Positions 1 through 11,528 of a DNA stretch of 64,000 bases are shown piece after piece. The DNA is from Rhododendron vialii (lineage: Eukaryota > Streptophyta > Magnoliopsida > Ericales > Ericaceae). Position numbers and translations under genes: made by a program. The notes under the pieces were generated by a model. That model worked only from the letters and a program-made list of their open reading frames with translations, was not told the DNA's origin and did no database searches. The stretch covers positions 3,162,501 to 3,226,500 of the forward strand of contig NC_080569.1 of assembly GCF_030253575.1 (NCBI RefSeq), read 5' to 3'. Each line of letters opens with the position of its first letter. The stretch's first letter is position 1.

Positions 1-969
1 GCCATAACCAAATTTCCTCCTTTTTTTTATTCATCGAATCTCCATTTACCACAAGAGCGTGCCCTTTTTTATCGGATTGTTGGAATCCATCTTCAAGATA
101 GTACAATCCGCCCATTTGTCTACCACTGCCAATCTTCTCCCGAGTATGGATGTTCTGAAAGACACTGTGAGTAGGAAAAAATAGAGCAACACAATCATGA
201 GATTTGGCTAATTGATTCACAGAGAGAATATTACAATTTAACGACGGCACAAATAAGACATCATGGATTTTTAACGTGGAAGATAATGGAACTGTACCAA
301 CTCCAATAACCGGAGATGATACATCATTAGCAGTGGTGATAGTGGCTTTGGAACATTTAGGAGATAAATGACTAAACTTATAACGATCACAAGTCATATG
401 GTCTGTTGCGCCAGAGTCAATTATCCAATTACTATTTCCAGTAAAAGACATACCAGACTTAGCAGTGAATGCAAGGGTTGTGGCTAGATTTGCTTTTGGA
501 AAATAATTGGTACCGTCCAGCCGTTCCGGAGTGATGAGAGAGGATGTTTCCTGCATATGGAGACCAGACACAATAGTCGAAGATTCGTTCTTCTTTGGTG
601 ATTTAGCACCACTTACTTCAGCCATGACGGCACTAGAAGAAAATTTTGCAGCGGAATGATATGAACAGAAACACCAACAATTGTGAATACAGGACCTACT
701 TCAATTCCTAGAGTTTAAGAAAAGGAGATTGAAGGTGGCTCTGATACCATGAAAATAAACACAATTGTGGAGTAATTTTCTGATAATTCCATTCATCGTA
801 GTTGTACAATATATATAGTACAAACATTAACAAGGAAAGAATACAAGATTACATGAAAATATTCTACACTTATGGCATAAAATAAGATTACACAATTAAG
901 GATATTGACCAAATCAAATATTGACTAAATCATATCCTTAATTCTAGCAGTAATTTGACTAATGCTACA
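1..969 (-). mobile_element. Ty1/copia LTR retrotransposon, part (fossil)
   Basis: A minus-strand copia element enters from the left edge. Its 5' LTR is about 750-969, beginning TGTAGC and ending TTTTCA when read on the minus strand. Next to the LTR, at about 738-749, is the primer-binding site TGGTATCAGAGC, complementary to initiator tRNA-Met and typical of plant copia elements. Inside it are a gag-like start near 625 (MAEVSGAKSPKK) and a protease-type DSGATDHMT motif near 400-420, followed by gag-pre-integrase-like sequence running to the edge. Only one end is visible, so age cannot be judged by comparing LTRs. The visible part looks incomplete and is treated as a fossil. Confidence 0.85.
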
Positions 970-2152
970 TTTGAAATTGAAAAGTTCAGTATTTGCCATT
1001 TACTGAGGTGTCCCATGTTTGAATGGCAATTGCTGTGATTGGCGTTTAAAAAAAACAGAGAGAAAATTGGTCCTCGGGGGTGTACTGGGTTGGGAAGCTC
1101 GTCCCCATCGCATTAACCGGCACGTATGTAGATCTAAGTCATGTAATTCGCGTGCAACTGAGTAAACAAGAGCACGCACATAAAAGCGTCCGCTAAACAA
1201 ATTCTAACTAGTAAAATCCGCGAGGTCGAGAATAGAGAGCACGAACTCAGTACGGGGATTAGCAACGCCAGCACGGGACATTTCTAAAGGATTATATGAG
1301 TAGGATGCGAATCTTAGGCACACGAGCACATGGGACTTCTTTTATTCAGAAGTAATTTGTTAGTGTAAAAAATACTTTTGCTTATGGCAATATCCATAGT
1401 CCAGAATAGAAAGTCGGTTGGTAGACCGACAGTAAGCAATTTATGCAAGGAAAAAAATAAAACGCCAATTGCACCCAAAAAAAAGAAAGAAAACGAGAAT
1501 AAAGCTTCAAAGCATATCTGGTTTTTTTTTTTTTTTTAAATTTCTTTTCGGTCCATAAATTCAAGTTCACACACAGCCTAAGGGATTCTAAGCAAATGTG
1601 GTCCAACTATGTAGTGATATTCTTGATATGGAAGATAACTAGTCGAAAGAAAACTTTCGTCAAGAGATTCTAACACCCGGGACACCCTACATTACCCAAA
1701 AAAAAAAACTTTCGTCCAAAAACCACCATTCATTTCTCTCTCCACACATGGGATTTACTGTAACAGAGAGAATTGGGTGTTTATATGGAATAGAGATCCA
1801 GTATCCGTTAGGGCTATGTGGGCCTGAATATAAAACCGGAGATTTTGAATTTATGGGCTTTGACTCGGGTAGCTATAGTGGGCCTTGTCTATTCATCTTT
1901 GGGCCAAATCAACAATCGCCAGCCCAAAGAGATTCAGAGGAAGATTCCCAATGCCCACAACCATAACTGCTCTCTCTCTCTCTCTCTCTCTCCTTTGAGC
2001 AACTGATATCGAACAAATGGACAGATGATATCAAGCGAAAAACTCTACAATCATAGAGGGCAAGGAATCATAGCAGGCTTGACAGATTTCTTATATGGAA
2101 ATCACAAAGGAATTCAATCACTACTGGAGTAATTGGTATCTACATTTATGCA
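970..2152. other. Intergenic stretch, no gene recognised
   Basis: AT-rich sequence with long A/T runs, a CT dinucleotide repeat at about 1970-1992, and short reading frames without splice or codon support. I see no RNA gene or named element. Confidence 0.5.
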
Positions 2153-2340
2153 TCAATGGCAAAGAAAGATGCATTCACTCAATAATAATATACTAATACC
2201 CTTCTGAGTCTCTGGCCTAACCTTTGCACCCACAAGCTTTCCAAGCCTACATTTCCTATGTTCAATCGGCATTGCCAGACGTCCACCCGGAGAAATCATT
2301 GGTTTGGAACCCTCATGTGCAGTGCCCATACACACTACAT
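2153..2340 (-). other. Possible exon or gene remnant, unrecognised
   Basis: A minus-strand open stretch reads as a plausible globular peptide, with segments such as GTAHEGSKPMISPGGRLAM and IEHRKCRLGKLVGAKVRPE. Amino-acid use is more protein-like than in neighbouring frames, and hydrophobic AT-rich codons follow. I do not recognise the family. It lies about 500 bases downstream of the H2A.Z stop on the same strand, so it could be the 3' end of another gene, a broken copy, or chance. Confidence 0.22.
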
Positions 2341-2857
2341 AAAATTGGAAACAGGCAAGGAACACAACCCTAGTACTCCATATCTACCTCTGATTGAAAA
2401 AACCTTAAGACTGGGTTTCTGTAGACTCCAATTGTGCACAATCATAGGGTGTAGACAGAAACCCAACATACTGTCGCCATGGGCATACTGGCACAACTTT
2501 AGCTTTCAGATCGCTATGGCTTTCAAGCCAAGGGTGCAAAGAAGCTACAACAATTCAGCAGAATCTGAACACTAAAGTGAATATTTGAGCAACTACAGAT
2601 CACCAACTTCCAAGGCAGACGTTTTACAACAGCAAATAGAACCGCAGAAAAACGCATCTAGGAACCACACAAAAGTTCTAATAAACAGAAATACTAGTTT
2701 AGTTACCAAACTATCTGAGAAAGCAACCACTACATGCTACCATGGATCCTCTGAACAAACATAGCACAACAAACCAAGTCAACAGTACCCAAAGCCTAAA
2801 AGTCATTAATAAACACAGTAATCCAATTAACACCAATTGAGATCTAACAGATTGAGC

Positions 2858-4970
2858 TCATTCTTTAGTGGTTTTGTTAATGAGGGATTTGTGAATGTGA
2901 GGAATGACACCACCTCCAGCAATGGTGCCCTTGATGAGAGTGTCAAGTTCTTCATCCCCTCTGATAGCCAACTGCAGATGCCTTGGAGTGATCCTCTTCA
3001 CTTTTAGATCTTTGCTTGCGTTTCCAGCCAGCTCGAGTACTTCAGCTGTCAGATATTCAAGAATTGCAGCTGAGTACACAGCAGCCGTGGCACCAACTCG
3101 CCCGTGAGCAGCAGTCCTTGACTTCAGGTGGCGGTGGATTCGACCTACTGGGAACTGAATTCACTCAAAAGTGAAACAGAACACAAGTATCAAAGATAGC
3201 GAGACCAAAAGGTATTTTCAGAAAACTGAGACGTCCTCATGTCTCATCATACATAACAATCAAACCCAAAACTGTATTGCAAACTCAAATGAAAACATTA
3301 TGTTGTAAAATCAACCAAGCTTCGTTCCAGTTGTTTATGCAAAAATTAAGACAGAAAAGCATTTGGAACTGCGATTTCCATGGTTGAAGTGGATTAATTA
3401 CGTTTCAAATCGGCAGTGAAAAGAAGTGCAGTGAACGTGGTACCAAACATTCCGAAAACTGAACTACGGTGAGAGTATGGCATTTATAGATAACAATATT
3501 TAAGCGTACTTATTTCAAGAGATCAACACCCAATAAAATAAATCAAGAGTATCATTCATTCATTTGTCCAATTATTCCTAGTAACACATTTTTACAAGTA
3601 GTGGACAGTGGACTATAACATAATAATCTTAAAAGTATCCTGCTAAAATTTTCGATCTCTAGTTTTGTAAGAATAACTTTGGATCCCTAAATTTTCCGTT
3701 TGAAACATATATGCACATTGTTTGAGAACGTGCATTCCAAAACTTTATTTGCTGAGGCATTTAGAATTTCTGGTAAAATAGGACTAGAGACATTGCACCG
3801 TAACATGCCTTACCATTTCGGTTAAGAGAATTTGAAACCCCATGAAAACCAAAACTACAGAAATGCAGTCATATTGCACATATAGATCCAACCAAAGAAA
3901 GGATGGCAATTCTGATTACAGAAAAAGAAACTCATGGCCAATTGTGGGGCATAAAAGACTGGTACGTGCATTTTTTTAATCCCAATGAGGTCTTAAACAG
4001 AATACCAACAGTCAATTTAATCATTTTTTTGGTGCTTAGCGTTTCCTTTCAGTTGTGAGTTTATCTATGACAATTAGATGTCACGTATACGGCAGCTAAT
4101 CTAGTTCAGAAATAGTTCAAATTCAGTCAATAAAACTGCTCGTGCCGTGCTTAATCCCGAGACATTTCAGTAGTTCCTTCTCTCTCTTTTTTTTACCAAG
4201 GTTTAAATTTATGTACATAACACCCTATGTCAACAATACGAAACCAAAACCCCAAAGGGTAGATCTAGTAGTCAAGGTGTGGGAGTTAGGTTTGCTATAA
4301 GTACTAAATCTCAGATTCCATACTTCCTAAATACTATGAACTCTTGTGAAACCAATTTATACGGGACTTTGCTCTAGCTTTAATTGTAGCTCCCATAAGT
4401 AGGAGTGACGTTAGTCCCTCAGAGATTAGTCAAGGTTAGAACTTCAAACGAGCCAACCCAAGTTTGCTCAGCTTGTTCAAAACTAGTCTAGCTCAAGCTT
4501 GAGTCGAACCCAGAAACTTGAGCTGGAGCTTGGGTTGTTTAGTATCAAGGTATTTGAGATCCGGTCTTTACTAAACGGGCAGCCACGAAAGAGCCAAACT
4601 TTCCCAAAAGAGTCAAATTACATCTAACTCAAGCTCAATTCATTTACCAGACGAGCTTAAAGCTCGAGGTAGACTTGTTTACTAACGTGACGAGCCCATA
4701 ACGAGCCAAACCTCAAGCTACTCACGAACATCTCAGTTTTTTTTTTCCAACCCTAATTGAGATGCATATAAATTGACCCAAACAGAGTTGTAAAGAATAA
4801 AACCAGGATACAAGTGAGCCCTAACAGAGAGGGAGAAGTAGCTATGATGGTACCTGGAGACCAGCTCGAGAAGATTTAGAAACAGGAACCTTTTTGCCCT
4901 TGTCCTTGTCTTTGTTAGCCGCTGCTGTTGTCTTCCCAGCCACCAGCCCCTTTCCACCCTTTCCGGCCAT
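2858..4970 (-). CDS. H2A.Z: Histone H2A variant H2A.Z
   Basis: A histone variant that replaces H2A in nucleosomes near transcription starts, deposited by the SWR1 complex. There are two coding exons, 4970-4854 and 3154-2858, joined across a 1.7-kb GT-AG intron (donor at 4853), giving 137 aa. The N-tail [13 protein letters not shown] is followed by a Lys-rich stretch and SRAGLQ. Exon 2 starts [13 protein letters not shown] and carries the histone fold. H2A.Z hallmarks are the acidic-patch and docking segment [20 protein letters not shown] and the end [11 protein letters not shown]. There is no SQEF (H2A.X) or SPKK tail. A 5'UTR intron is likely at 4981-5272 (donor CTTCTCAG/GT, acceptor TATTAAG), placing the transcription start near 5300-5400. 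The coding intron holds a SINE-like relic and a GAGCT-rich repeat. It appears intact. Confidence 0.96.
4252..4440 (+). repeat. SINE-like relic in the H2A.Z intron
   Basis: tRNA-like A-box spacing around 4258-4285 (GGGTAGATCTAGTAGTCAAGG) is followed by a degraded middle and an end resembling the tail of other SINEs in the window (AGAGATTAGTCAAGGT near 4420). No clear target duplication. This is a decayed copy called mainly by its tail. Confidence 0.4.
4440..4738. repeat. GAGCT-rich degenerate repeat, copy 1
   Basis: A stretch built from variations of GAGCTCGAG, CTCAAGCTT, CGAGCC and TTTACTAAACG. It matches the composition and phrases of a second copy at 18905-19245, including the 'TTTACTAAACGAG' type phrase. 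It lies in the H2A.Z coding intron. This kind of repeat is common in plant intergenic DNA; I cannot assign it to a named transposon. Confidence 0.55.
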
Positions 4971-5399
4971 ATTTTACCACCTTAATAATACAAAAAAAAA
5001 ATTAAGTCAAAACTGGTTATAACGAACTAAAATGCTCACAAATCACAGATCCGCGAAAATCCCACGAGCTAGAAGAACACACAACACCAGAAGTTTAATG
5101 TGTTTGGTAAATAAGGCTTAAAGATGACAGGGTTCGCGTTACTTTGACAAGATCCTTCACATAGACTCAATAAACAAAATATAAATTTGCTAAATCGCTA
5201 CTATCCCAGAAGGTACATGCGACGAATTAGAAAAACAGATCTACATCAGACCAAAGATCAGGAGAGAGAGACCTGAGAAGTTGGGAGGAAACTGGAGAGA
5301 CGATGAATGGGATTGGTGGAATGCGAAGTTGTCCTTCTAATTTAATGCTTTGTTTGGGTTATTCCGATCTGGGGGAGACAAAATGGCGGTAAATTTGGG

Positions 5400-6600
5400 G
5401 GGGAGAAAGGCTTTTTCGGATTTCAAAAATTTTCGATTCTTTTCACTGCGCTGCGCACTCCATCTTTGTTTCTTTCTTCTTTCTTTCCTTTCCACCAAAC
5501 ACTACAAGTGAGAATCCAAAGCCCAACTTGTTGGGTTCGTATGAGGCTTCAGCCCAACTCTTGAAAGTTGAAACCCTTCCCGGTGTGAATGATTTTTTAT
5601 GGGGCATATGTATACATACACACACGATGGGAAGATTGGATCGAGAAGTTACACATATTGGATTGAACAAATTTTTTTTTAGGCCAATTTTGCTTTTTTT
5701 TTAAATATTGAACGGCTCGGATCTTTCATGCAGGACCCGGAGAAGGCCCCGCGTGCCCATCGGTGCAAAATCGATATGGGTTTGGTTGTGGCCGTGGCAA
5801 AGTTCACGTATAGTTCGGTTTATTTTGTCAATTGGACGATTTAAGCATGAAACACTCTTAATTAGTATCTTTTTTTTTTTTTTTTTGATCAGACTCTTAA
5901 TTAGTATCTATCACCGTGTTATCGGATGAAATACAACATAATCACGTACCAATTGAAGTCCCGTCGTACTAATATTTTGCAAATACAACTTTCGTTGCAG
6001 GTTGTATCAGATACTATTGAACAGTTTGGATAATTATTGTAGTCATGGAGTGGGCCCACAAAATAGACGTTCATAAGGGTGTGTAGGGATAGGACATCAA
6101 GAGGAACTCATCCCTAGCGCACGTTTTTTTTATCATTCCTGAAAATTTGTTTACATCGATAGGAATATTCGCATAATTTAATCGTCAATTTTAGAAAAAC
6201 CGGATCTCATATGTACACTCTCTATATATAAAAGCTTTCTTTCCATTTCTCTCTCTCTCCATATATATTATAAATCGCCTATTATTTTTAGCACAAATAT
6301 TTTCAAAGGGTGAATGGTTAAAAAACAAATTTGTAAATCTTAAGTTAATTCAACTTAAGTGCCATGATATGTGTTGCACATTATCCGTCATAGTCATTGA
6401 CTAGCTACGTCCATGGGGAGTGAATAAAGGGAATGGGAAGCGTTGTAGTGAACTCTTGCATTATAGCCGAGTACGGCACCTATACTACATCGTTTTGGCA
6501 CATTTGATCCATGTACTACCTCTATCACAATCTCTTTTTCCTTCACATCTGCAGTTTAAACAAATAAAATTGAACCGTAAATAAAATTGCATTTGTCCAT
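5400..6600. other. Intergenic stretch upstream of H2A.Z
   Basis: Contains the presumed H2A.Z promoter and start region at the left end, CT-rich near 5460-5490. It then holds AT-rich DNA with a CT run at 6239-6262. I see no gene, RNA or complete transposon. Confidence 0.4.
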
Positions 6601-6604
6601 GTTT

Positions 6605-6745
6605 TAATGAACTTGCTCTTCTTATATTTTATAATTTTAACATCTTGCCTTTGTCCTAGGTCCTTGGATAATTAATGCAAGAAACAAGCATTTGTTCAAT
6701 CGGTGTACCTAAAGAGAGAAAGAAACATTTGACAAATTTGATGCT
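6605..6745 (+). repeat. Dispersed repeat, copy A (inverted mate at 11150-11280)
   Basis: The segment containing AACTTGCTCTTCTTAT, CATTTGTTCAATCGGTGTA and AAACATTTGAC reappears on the opposite strand at about 11150-11280 with roughly three quarters identity by eye. The element type is unknown. Confidence 0.55.
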
Positions 6746-6908
6746 TTCTGTGTGTGTGAGGTAAAGCAGGTTTGTTTATTTATATTCAAGACACATGAGA
6801 AGAAGGTATTTGAAAAAGTACTCCAGTTAGGAGATGCTCGAATTGTACCAAATGCAAAGGGTAAAGCAAGAATTAAGGGTTTTTCACTCATTCAAGATGA
6901 TTATTATT

Positions 6909-7394
6909 GGGGAAAATTTCAAAATGACACCTGAACTTAAGTTTATTTCAATTAAACACATGTACTAACAAAATTTCCAAATTTAGACCCCCACCGTTAT
7001 ACTCCGTCCCAAAAATTGCAGACATGGCATCTCCAACCCATTTAAGTTGCCTCATTGCACATGTTTTTTTGCCCAAACCCAGTTCTTCTTTCTGCTCGGC
7101 ATACTTCTAATGATGGGTTTCGCTTAGGTGCATCGTCCCCTGTTGGAAACATGTGCAATAGGGCAATTTAAATGGGTTGGAGATGCCATATCAGCAATTT
7201 TTTGGACGGAGTATTACGGCGGGGGTCTGAATTTGGGAATTTTGTTAGTATAGATGTTTAATTGAAATAAACTTAAGTTCATGTGTCTAAATTTGGAGAT
7301 TTTGTTAGTACAGGTGTTTAATTGAAATAAACTTAAATTCAGATGTCTCTGTGACACTTGGTACAAAGTTTAGGTGCTATTTTGAAATTTTCCC
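6909..7394. mobile_element. hAT-like MITE with 8-bp target duplication
   Basis: A 486-bp non-coding element. The ends are inverted repeats beginning GGGAAAATTTCAAAAT (perfect over 16 bp) and continuing imperfectly with GACACCTGAACTTAAG and TTTATTTCAATTAAACA. It is flanked by a perfect 8-bp direct repeat, TTATTATT, at 6901-6908 and 7395-7402. An 8-bp duplication fits the hAT superfamily. The right arm holds a tandem doubling of about 60 bp (7231-7290 and 7291-7348). The middle also pairs with itself: the CATCTCCAACCCATTTAA phrase near 7030 is inverted near 7170. No transposase is present. Confidence 0.8.
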
Positions 7395-7402
7395 TTATTA
7401 TT

Positions 7403-9200
7403 CACTTTGTATGGTACCAGATCGCACTAAGACAATTTGAACCTCTTAAATCATTAGCTTGATTTTTCAAAAAGTAGTTCAATACCGAAAATACTTGATC
7501 TAATCGCTCAATCTTGTTTCAAAACAATTGTTATTTGATCAAGCACTTGACAATCTAAGTTTGAACTCAATTCTCACAAATAACAAAGTGTAAAAAATTG
7601 AAGCCCTCCAAAATAGACGAGTTTTCTTTGAAGTGAGACTGGCGAACACACGCAAAACGAGTGACGTTGAACCATGTCTTGAGCGGGTGAATAAAGTAAC
7701 ACGCTTGACTTGAATAAACTAGATTAAAATGAGTCTTGATCTCTGATTTTTCCAAGCCACCTGAGTCTTGTTTCAGTTCTATTGATACTTGCCACAGTTT
7801 AATTACTTATATATTATACTAAACGTACGTCACCAAAACAAATTTTTTTTTTTAATGTAGATTAATTAATAAGTACTTTTACAACAACCATTTTCTTAAT
7901 TGGTTCAAGTCTTTCTTCCTTGTTGAACTCATGAAAATCTGCCTGGGTTGAAGATATTGTTGTTAGTTGGATTTTCCTTGCAAAAAAGCATGTCCAGAAC
8001 CATCATGAGAGTGGTGGAAATTAAAGACTAATCACAAGCATGTCAAGATAGAAAAATAGCGTTCATCAAAGTATTCTCGAGTAATTGCAATACCCAAGCG
8101 GCGTACGTGCTAATGTGGTGTCACGGTTCCATTCATGCTCGGCCGTATGTACACGAGATAATGCCCAAGTTCGACCTAGCCATGTTGAGTGCTCGGCCAG
8201 CCAGCTCGATCTCTGCCTCGGCCCCACCTCGTGCACACACGGCCAAATTGAGTGGGATTGCGATATCTCGCCGAATGTCACGTAGTGTCACAATTAGCAC
8301 AAAATACTTTCACCAAAAACACACCTCAATGTACTAAAAAGTATTGGTAAGATTTGGTACCATGGTGTCATTACAAACCTTGGGATTATTGTCCTGTTAT
8401 TATCTTTAGGGCTTCAAAATTAATCGAGGTGCTCGTAAGTTGATTTTAACATCCGATTATAAATATATAAAAAAAGGCGACATTACAAAAGCCTATAGGT
8501 TATCACAAAGGGCTAGAAAGATGTAGCTAACATCATTGACATGGACAACAATTAGTACTATCAAGAGGGACCCTTTTGTTAGGCTACCCACTAAACCCTA
8601 TAGTAGTCTTCTTTTTTTATAAGGAAAAAAACTTGATGTTATCAGTTAGCACCCAAGGAAAAATTAAAAAGATTTGCAGATGGATCCACAGATTTTGTGT
8701 GTGATGGTAAGTGGTATGGGGGGAAGATTTCTCTTTCCTCATTATCACGGGTCTGGCTATGATGTCCCGGTCCGGTTATAGGGCCTCCATGTCTCATTTC
8801 TTTTCAACCGTTGAAGTATAAATTGTGGTCATACACTGTGGTAAGTGTAATTATATATTGTGGTAAGTATAGTAATATTACATTGTGGCAAGTGTGGCAT
8901 ACGAAAAAAATCATAAACCACCTCGTTTTTTATGAGTGATTTTGATCTAATGGCGGAAATTTGTCCATTTTTCAATCTAAAGATTCATATTTATAGAGGC
9001 ATCATGCCCCAGTACCGCCATGGGGCATGATGCTGCACATGATGCTGCACGTGGTAAAATATCAAAAATTTCTCTGTTATTGTGCTGCACTTATAAACTA
9101 CTTTCTCCATTGTTGCGATAACTTTATTTCAAACCAACCCAATTCACATCACTCTCAACGTTTTTTTTTTTTGTGTGCGCGCGTACAAATTAGATTTAAA
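7403..9200. other. Intergenic stretch with small repeats
   Basis: No gene recognised. Visible structures are a GC-richer island at about 8090-8285 with an imperfect inverted pair (CGGCCGTATGTACACGAG near 8138 against CTCGTGCACACACGGCC near 8229); a SINE-tail-like motif TTAATCGAGGTGCTCGTAAG at about 8421-8440; and about three imperfect repeats of roughly 30 bp built around ATTGTGGTAAGTGT at 8820-8895. Confidence 0.45.
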
Positions 9201-9204
9201 ATTC

Positions 9205-9603
9205 AAGCTCCATTTGTTTTGATGTAAATTATTTTTTCATAAAACAAACTTCAAACTTTTATTTTCTGGTGCTTGGTTGGTAGTTGAAAATATTTTCAAA
9301 AATTGATAAAATAGTGTAGAGAGATAGAGAGGGAGCTTCAATAGTGGAGAGATCTAAGAAAATTGAAATTGAACGTGGATCAGGACTAACGGTCGGTGAA
9401 ACAGAGCAGTGAGAATTGCAGTAGAATGCAGCGGGTTCATTTCGAAAAATAACTTACGGAAGATTTAAGGGTAAGTCATTTTCATCCAATTAATAGAAAA
9501 TGTTTTACATGTAAAATGTTTTCCTTATTTTTACACAACCAAATACCAAAAAATAGGTAAAACATTTTATCGAAAAATATTTTATGCCCAAACAAACAGA
9601 GTC
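9205..9603. mobile_element. MITE with imperfect terminal inverted repeats
   Basis: The left end CTCCATTTGTTTTGATGTAA and the right end, read in reverse as CTCTGTTTGTTTGGGCATAA, continue into a shared ATTTTTC. This is the CTCCGTTTGTTT-type end of many plant MITEs. Internal sequence is AT-rich and non-coding. I could not define a clean target duplication, so superfamily and exact ends are uncertain. Confidence 0.55.
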
Positions 9604-10550
9604 TCAGTTTCTTGTTTACATTAGCCATGATAGCTTGGTCGGCCAAAACGCACTGATTGCCTTTCTTTCTTTTGCCTTTTGAAATGCATAAAGCAATAGA
9701 GTCATTTTTCTTCTCTACAAGCAAGAGATAAATCTCACTCTCTTTACTCCAAAATAAGTCCGCATTCAGCACAGGTTGAGAAAGCCCAACATTAGTAAGA
9801 TTATCTGTAACGATCCGCCTCAGCTGATCTGCTAACACTTATAAGCCTAATCATGTGACTTAAAAGGTTAATTTCAAGTTACACAGTAGCTGCTCGCGAT
9901 CAATTATATACTACAACAAATTCCCTTAACCCACTGACGTGGGACTAAGAGTTGAGTTGGGGTCTCACATCATTTGTGTCTTACTTTTTACCTTTATAGT
10001 TTTACCATGTTTTTTAAGGTTGCGTCTTCTGCACTAAAGACATCTGTAATCCCCAAGGAGGAAAAGGGGACCGGGTGTGGTGGTTTTGATAAAATGTAAA
10101 GGTTATTTTATTTTAATCTCATCGATAAAATGTAAAGTTGGGTTTGCTTTATGATTAATTTAGTAAATGTCACGAGGAAGTTAGGCAAGAAAAGTACTAA
10201 ATCGATATCGTAAGGACTTTGGTCCCCATCCAAGTCCTTTTCTTTTGATCATAGGCATCTTTCTTTTGATAATTACATATAGGCAATCCATTCTTGCTGA
10301 AACTCTATGCACTAAACATAGTATTCATGTACTTAGAATGTAGAGTAGCAACGTCCATTAGTACAGGTGAGGTTTTCGAAACCGAGTACTTTGGTCTTTT
10401 AGCGAGCTTAAGAGGTTATAATACTCGTAATTCTGTTTGGGAAGCTCGGGAGTTCAAGTTTATAGAGAAACGTCGAATGCGTGACTTGTGTTAGCTAAAA
10501 TCAGGGTGGTTTGCATAATTGCATGCGATAGTGAATACATTCGCTGCTGG
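9604..10550. other. Intergenic stretch, nothing recognised
   Basis: AT-rich DNA with short unsupported reading frames. A copied phrase (ATCGATAAAATGTAAAG-type) occurs twice near 10087-10136. No gene or complete mobile element seen. Confidence 0.35.
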
Positions 10551-10677
10551 TTTTGTTCATTCAATTGTGTTTGATCAAATTATGAAGAAGAAGAATACTT
10601 TTTTACCTTTGCTGTTGTTTTTGTTCATTCAATTGTGTTTGATCATTATGAAGAAGAATACTTTTTTACCTTTGGTG
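10551..10677. repeat. Tandem duplication, unit about 60-68 bp
   Basis: Two adjacent copies start TTTTGTTCATTCAATTGTG, run through TTTGATCA, ATGAAGAAG and AATACTTTTTTACC, and differ by small indels. The first starts at 10551 and the second at about 10619. Confidence 0.8.
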
Positions 10678-10715
10678 AAAAGAGGGAGAGAGAGAAGGAA
10701 TTAGTGGGATTGACC

Positions 10716-10964
10716 GCATACAAGAGAAAAAATTTCAGTGCCGGGTGGGTACCCCATGGTGCCCACTTGGCACATCCGAGTTGTTCGTTGCATTTTTTGA
10801 CGGCTCGAATTTGAAGAGAGAAAAATGAGAGAGAAAGTATTGGGATGAGAGGAGAGAGAATGTTTCAATCTGAGTTGTCCAAAAGTGTATTGGAAGGCCC
10901 AAATGTGCAGAAAAGGTACCACAAAAAATATACCCACCCGGAATCGAAAAATTTCTTGTATTAC
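10716..10964. mobile_element. Foldback MITE, Mutator-like by resemblance
   Basis: Inverted ends: the left ATACAAGAGAAAAAATTTC followed by CCGGGTGGGTA, and the right, read in reverse, ATACAAGAAATTTTTCG followed by CCGGGTGGGTA. The interior is non-coding. The GAGAAATT...CAGTGCCGGGTGGG end resembles the better-preserved element at 13270-13488. Target duplication not certain. Confidence 0.55.
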
Positions 10965-11149
10965 AATAGTGTAGGTCACCTTAAACTACGGACATTGTTT
11001 TGGTACCGTCTCATTCATGTACAACTTTACCACTTTCTCTTTCACACCTGAAGTTCAGAAAAGCCAAGTTAAAACAAAAAGTAAAAATTAATTACGTATA
11101 AAGAATGGACATCGATAGGTATTTTTTTTATTTTTTTAAAAAAAGTATA

Positions 11150-11280
11150 CAAATTCGTCAAATGTTTCTTCTAGCTACACCGATTGAACAAATAGTTGTT
11201 TTTTGCATTATCCAACACAGGATATTAATATTATTAAATTATTATTAAAATAAGAAGAGCAAGTTGGATTCATAACTACT
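11150..11280 (-). repeat. Dispersed repeat, copy B
   Basis: Reverse complement of the repeat at 6605-6745: it carries TACACCGATTGAACAAAT and ATAAGAAGAGCAAGTT in the opposite orientation. It ends directly against the Stowaway element that starts at 11282. Confidence 0.55.
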
Positions 11281-11281
11281 A

Positions 11282-11526
11282 TTCCCTCCGTCCCAATTTG
11301 TTTGTCCAATTGTTGAAATACGAGTCTTTCAAAAATATACTTATATCTTATATTTTATATATTTTTTTTTGAAGATTTTGTATAATAAAACTAATTGAGA
11401 TCTATCAAACAAGATCCATATTGCATATTAAAAACATTACGAATTAAAAATTATAATTAATTATTTGAGAGGTCAAACGCTCTCAAAAAATTATAAAAGG
11501 AGACAAACAAATCGAGACGGAGGGAG
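11282..11526. mobile_element. Stowaway-like MITE (Tc1/mariner group)
   Basis: A 245-bp element with the diagnostic CCCTCCGTCCCAATTTGTTT left end and ACAAATCGAGACGGAGGGAG right end, flanked by TA at 11280-11281 and 11527-11528. The interior is AT-rich and non-coding. A fragment with a similar left end (CTTTCGTCCCGAATTTTTTG) lies near 22032. Confidence 0.88.
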
Positions 11527-11528
11527 TA

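Noticed and set aside
8066-8337. Overlapping 66-76-aa frames on both strands
   Set aside because: They come from a GC-richer foldback-like patch that is open in several frames at once.
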